Positions 59,870-64,000 of a stretch of 64,000 nt of DNA are shown in pieces. Each line of letters starts with the position of its first letter. Position 1 is the stretch's first letter. The translations under genes were made by a program, and so were the position numbers. Source of the DNA: Cheilinus undulatus (lineage: Eukaryota > Chordata > Actinopteri > Labriformes > Labridae). The notes beneath the pieces are model-generated. The model saw only the letters and a program-made list of their open reading frames with translations, did no database searches and was not told where the DNA came from. The DNA is taken from the NCBI RefSeq assembly GCF_018320785.1, contig NC_054875.1, positions 30,075,157 to 30,139,156 of the forward strand. Direction: 5' to 3'.

Positions 59870-61655
59870 AAAAAAAAAAAAAAAACAGTGAATGGGCCCT
59901 CCCCAGTTGGGATTTATCAATAATATATACATTTGTGTTGGCTCAGTAACATTGGTGGTAGCAATTTGGCAAAGAATTATTTATATTTGGGGAAGAAAAG
60001 TGCCAAGTTGATAAAGGATTCTGATGTTGTAACGACTTATTCTGCCACTTTTTAACTTGTTTTCACACTTGGTTTGCTTATTTGTGCTACTTTTAACCAA
60101 TTTTTTTGTAATTGGCAAACACATTTTTACCACTTTTTAGCTGTTTTTCACTACATTATCGGGACATTTATGCAACATTATTGCCATTCATAACTCATTT
60201 ATAATACTTCTTGCCACTTTCTGCCACTTTGACCCATTTTTGCCACATTTTAACCCTTTTTTACTACTTTATCTGGCCATTCTTGTAACAATTTGCCATG
60301 TTTCACCAATTTTTGCCAATTTATAGCTGCTTTTCACCACTTTATCTGGTCATTTTGCAGAAGAATTGCCATTGTTAACCCATGTTTGACATTTTTTGCC
60401 AATTTTTGCAAGTTTTACCCATTTTTGGCACTCTTTTAACCCCTTTTCCTGACTCAGTTCAGCCTTATTTACAACATTATTTTCCACTTTTGACCCCTTT
60501 TTTTCACTTTGTGCTTCTTTCCGACCATGTTTGGGTCATGTTTTGCCCATTTTTTCCACTTTTAAACCCCTTTTCATTACTTTGTCTAGCCATTTCTGCC
60601 ACTTTTAACCTATTTTTGAAACTTTTTGCCTCTTGTAACAATTTTTGCCACTTTTCACTACTTTCTCTGGCTGTTTTTGCAAAATTATTGCCATTATGAG
60701 CCCTTTTTAAAATTTTTTTTACAAATTGTTGCCTTTCTTAGTCTTTCAACCTTTTTAGCCACTTTTGAACCACTTTTCACTTCTTTTCTGGCAGTTTTTG
60801 GAAAAATGTTTCCATTGTTCACCCATGTTTGCTACTTTTGTCCCTTTTCTCCAGTTTTATCCATTTTTGACACTTTTAAAACCCTTTTGACTGGATTATC
60901 GGACCTTATTTGAAACATTTTTTCCACTTTTAACCCATTTTTGAGACTTTTCCACTTTTACTTCTTCCAACCCATTTTTGCCACATTTCCCCCATTTTTC
61001 CACCCCTTTAACCCCTTTGCCTGACTTTGTCCAGCCATTTTTACCTCATTCTGCCCCTTATAGTCACTCTTGTAAACCATTTTCACATTTTACGCATCAA
61101 TTTTTGCACATTTTTTGCAACTTTTAACCAATTTTTGATACTTTTTCCCCCTTTTGTCTCTTTAAGCCCTTTTTTTTGCCACCCCTTAACCCATTATCAC
61201 AAATTTTCCTGACAATTTCATTTCTAACCCATTTAAGGCTACTTTTTACCCATTCTTGTAATTATTTATTAATTTTTCCATGAAAGTTCCTCTACTTTAT
61301 CTTCTGGCATCTTTACATTTGCGCAAACCATAGCTCAGCTACGGAGTCTGACATTACTTCCCAAGTGTTTTTAGTTAATACACCCATACAAATTGTTAAC
61401 ATTACCAGAAAAGGTGATTCTGATTTAAGAAAAGGGGTCTATCATTTTGAAAAAGGAAACAATGTACTACAGTATGAATAAATAATATTCTTTTTTGTTG
61501 TTGCTTTGATAAGAGTGGTTATTATTCAGCTTGAATATAATGTGGTTATGACAGCTAATTTACAATGGACCCTGATTTTGCAGACCTTTATTGGCCCCCA
61601 GCTTAGCTGGCCTCAGTAAGTTTTCCCCTTTCTGGACGGCCTTGTGATTGAGTAT
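59870..61655 (+). repeat. Interspersed repeat copy B with a long pyrimidine-rich minisatellite
   Basis: This is the larger partner of copy A. Left words are CCCTCCCCAGTTGGGATTTAT and GGATTCTGATGTTGTAACG; right words are ACGGAGTCTGACATTACTTC and TTTACAATGGACCCTGATTT. The internal array (about 60040-61260) has units near TGCCACTTTTAACCCATTTT, interrupted and degenerate, roughly three times longer than in copy A. The array is open in several frames on the plus strand (for example 60382-60699) only because it lacks stop words. Confidence 0.75.
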
Positions 61656-62850
61656 CAAGTTTTCTATTTCTATCTTTAGTCTTCTTTCACTCTGCAGAAG
61701 AAATGTAAATATTTGCATAAGCCGTTTAACTGCATTGACATGAAGTGCTCTGCTTCAAGGAGAACAAGGACTCCATGCCCACCATCAGCATAGGGGCAGT
61801 GAAGTAAGGTCAGGTGAATGAACACTAGGTGTCGCCCTGCACCAGTCGGTGGGCTTGCAGGGGGAACGTGCGCGCATGGCAGAACTTCGCACCCAAAATG
61901 ACCCTGATAGAACCATAATGTAGATATGTATTCTTTCTTTCAACCTCTTTTCATTCGATCTCTCATCGGATAGTCTGGTTTTACAATAGACCACAAGACG
62001 CTGATAATGCATCTGCTTCAGGCTGTCCAGTCCTGTGTCCAATATGTTTCCCCATACTTTGGCTGCTTGACAGCTATGTCGGAATCTGAATGTAGAATAA
62101 CAAATAAAGCTGTATAGTCGCGCCTCTTTATTTCATTTTTGTATAACCTAGAATTACTCATTATTTTATAAACTAGCATTGAAGGGAAAAATGAGAAATG
62201 TGAAAGCATGTCATTAAGGAATTACCTCATTTCCCTTTATTGGTAAATAAAAATAGGAATTATAATAACGTTCTTTTACATAAAGTCAATTTCTGATGTA
62301 TTGCATGACAGCAGATATGAAACTAAAGGTCTGTTTTCTTTGATATGTGTAGCAGACGTTGTCTTCAGTCACAGGCATCTTGATGACCGGAAAACAAAGG
62401 CGTTCATGAGCGAGGAGATCACATCAGCAGAGCATCAGAGCGCATTCTGACACATGAACATGGCTAATGTGTTAGCTCATCTCCAATGTGTAGCAATCGA
62501 CCCCCAGTAACGAGTCGGGACAACAGAAAAGGCTCCGAGCTGCTGCCGAATCGATCGTCTCATTTGCGCAGCTGCATATCCTACTTTTACAAAAACTGAC
62601 AAGGCTGCAGCATCAACACAAGAGAAGGACAGCGGCACCTCTACCGCGTCCTCACCGACGCTGGCACTCTCCTCCGGCTGCAGCACGGAGCCACTGAACA
62701 GAGGAGCATCGAAGAGACTAAGAGCGGAGAAAACGATGACGGGACAGTGATTTTTACCGCGGAGACAAGGGAAGGAGGACTGGAGAGAAACGTGAGAGCT
62801 GAGGAAGCAAAAGGGTGTTCATAGGTGCGCAGTGATAGCGGGGCTTGGTC
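61656..62850 (+). other. Spacer and b3galt4 5' leader
   Basis: The left part is AT-rich spacer. From about 62400 the sequence becomes more GC-rich and is the likely promoter and 5' leader of b3galt4. A short upstream frame (ATG 62460, 16 codons ending TAA at 62508-62510) precedes the coding start; whether it is in the mRNA is unknown. Confidence 0.4.
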
Positions 62851-63966
62851 ATGGTCGGACGGGGACTTTGGGTATGTAAGCCCCGGTTTGGAAAGCGAGG
62901 GAGCAGATTTGGCGTTTTGCCTATTTTATGCACCGCGATAGCGAGCTTATCCTTGCTGGCACTGCTCTTTGTGGACTTTATCGAGTCATGGGTCACCTCT
63001 ATGAACATGAACAGGGTGGTGGAGCCGCACGCCGGCGTCATCCCTCTGCAGAGCGTCCCCCCAACCAGACCCGAGGAGTTCCTCCTCATGCCCAGTCCGC
63101 TCGTGTGCCAGAGAGCCAAGCCTTACCTCATCACCATGGTTACCTCGGCTCCTGCCAATCAGAGGGCCCGCCAAGCAATCCGGGACACCTGGGGAGGGGA
63201 GGTGGAGGTCAGGGGTCTTCGGGTCATGACCCTGTTCATGGTGGGTGTGGCTTCTGACCCAGGACTCTCGAAGCTGCTGATAGAGGAGGCCAGAGAGAGA
63301 GGAGACCTGATTCAGGGTCGTTTTGTGGACACTTACTCCAACCTCACCCTGAAAACCTTGTCCATGCTGGGCTGGGCTCGCCGCTTCTGCCCTCAGGCTC
63401 ATTTCATGGCCAAAGTGGACGATGATGTACTCTTTAATCCCAGTGCCCTTTTGCACTTCATAAACAAGAGCCGCAACCCCTATGAACAAGGAGACTTGTA
63501 CCTGGGCAGGGTTCATCTCCATGTGGCCCCTGACCGGGATCCAGACAGCAAGCATTACCTCCCAGCAGGGGCCTACCCTCCCTCTGTCTTTCCAGACTAC
63601 TGCAGTGGTACAGCCTATGTCCTGTCCCGCTCTGCGCTGCTCAAAATATCCCTGGCAGCCTCTGCATCACCTCTATCCACCCCTCTCCCCCCTGAGGATG
63701 TGTTTGTGGGTCTGTGTGCCCGGACGGCTGGGGTCCTGCCCTCACACTGCCCCCTCTTCTCCGGAGGCCCTGGTGTGCCATATGGGCGCTGCTGCTATCA
63801 GGCCATGGTCTCCATCCACCACATCGCACCCAGGGAGATGCTGCACTACTGGCCTGAGGTGCATTCATCACAGCCCTGCTCCTGGCTCACTCTGCGTGCA
63901 TCTCTAGGAATGTGCAAGGTCCGGGCGATGATCGGGACAGCTCTGGGGCTGGAGGGACAGTCATGA
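62851..63966 (+). CDS. b3galt4: B3GALT4, beta-1,3-galactosyltransferase (ganglioside GM1/GD1b/GA1 synthase)
   Basis: A single uninterrupted exon encodes 371 aa (human B3GALT4: 378). It is a type II Golgi membrane enzyme: a short basic cytosolic tail, a membrane anchor at about residues 22-41, then a lumenal GT31 domain. Family marks are RQAIRDTWGG (108-116), the DxD metal/UDP-binding motif VDDDV (189-193), NLTLKTL (164-170, with an N-glycosylation sequon), YLGRVHLHV (217-225), EDVFVG (282-287) and GRCCY (312-316). The C-terminal CSWLTLRASLGMCKVRA matches the B3GALT4 tail rather than B3GALT1/2/5. The enzyme adds galactose in beta-1,3 linkage to GM2/GD2/GA2. I use the ATG at 62851. The 3' UTR runs off the window. 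Confidence 0.9.
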   Translation: MVGRGLWVCKPRFGKRGSRFGVLPILCTAIASLSLLALLFVDFIESWVTSMNMNRVVEPHAGVIPLQSVPPTRPEEFLLMPSPLVCQRAKPYLITMVTSAPANQRARQAIRDTWGGEVEVRGLRVMTLFMVGVASDPGLSKLLIEEARERGDLIQGRFVDTYSNLTLKTLSMLGWARRFCPQAHFMAKVDDDVLFNPSALLHFINKSRNPYEQGDLYLGRVHLHVAPDRDPDSKHYLPAGAYPPSVFPDYCSGTAYVLSRSALLKISLAASASPLSTPLPPEDVFVGLCARTAGVLPSHCPLFSGGPGVPYGRCCYQAMVSIHHIAPREMLHYWPEVHSSQPCSWLTLRASLGMCKVRAMIGTALGLEGQS

Positions 63967-64000
63967 GGGTTAATACTGGATAGAAAACAGGACTCACTGG

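Noticed and set aside
60382-61212. Cluster of plus-strand open frames rich in Phe, Leu and Pro
   Set aside because: They come from the pyrimidine-rich minisatellite, which lacks stop words. There is no start context, splice pattern or domain.
62986-63555. 189-codon minus-strand open frame
   Set aside because: It is the antisense shadow of the b3galt4 coding exon; the plus frame carries all family motifs.
1-64000. LTR retroelements, endogenous viral sequence or Polintons
   Set aside because: I saw no long direct repeats with internal gag/pol-type frames, no integrase or capsid-like peptides, and no envelope-like frame.
1-64000. tRNA, rRNA or small RNA genes
   Set aside because: No cloverleaf with A and B box motifs or rRNA-like block was recognised by eye. 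A covariance-model search would be needed to exclude short ncRNAs.

Overview
This window looks like nuclear DNA of a ray-finned (teleost) fish. The evidence is multi-exon, GT-AG spliced vertebrate genes, short AT-rich introns, and dense relics of fish-type Tc1/mariner, hAT-like, palindromic and LINE repeats. I saw no bacterial, viral or LTR-type element.

Layout. Bases 1-3022 (minus) hold the first coding exon of a gene best read as mtg2, a mitochondrial Obg-family GTPase; the rest lies off the left edge. Bases 6129-16461 (minus) are ss18l1 (CREST), 11 coding exons, 400 aa. Bases 18944-22650 (minus) are lsm14b, 8 coding exons, 379 aa. Bases 23435-35683 (plus) are taf4, 16 exons, 900 aa counted from the downstream ATG; its conserved N-terminal peptide sits in a different frame of exon 1. 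Bases 44440-55758 (minus, with a noncoding first exon near 58.5 kb) are nr2c2 (TR4 nuclear receptor), 14 coding exons, 631 aa. Bases 62851-63966 (plus) are b3galt4, one coding exon, 371 aa. Exon joins were worked out by hand from splice sites, reading phase and remembered vertebrate proteins. The coding lengths of ss18l1, lsm14b, nr2c2 and taf4 (from its downstream ATG) each come out divisible by three.

Context. The order and relative strands of mtg2, ss18l1, lsm14b and taf4 match the human 20q13.33 block as I recall it, except that PSMA7, which lies between LSM14B and SS18L1 in human, is not visible here. taf4 and lsm14b diverge from a 785 bp shared promoter region with a CRE and a YY1-type motif. 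taf4 and nr2c2 converge, and their candidate poly(A) signals lie only about 70 bp apart near 40.2-40.3 kb. Functionally this is a set of mostly nuclear or RNA regulators (BAF subunit, P-body protein, TFIID subunit, nuclear receptor), then a Golgi glycosyltransferase. They are neighbours rather than one pathway.

The noncoding space is mainly old repeats: several Tc1-like copies, a Tc1-like copy nested inside another transposon, long-inverted-repeat elements, and two copies of an interspersed repeat carrying a variable-length pyrimidine-rich minisatellite. I found no convincing new biological system. The most interesting points are the taf4 exon 1 frame discontinuity, the minisatellite-bearing repeat pair, and the tail-to-tail taf4/nr2c2 ends.
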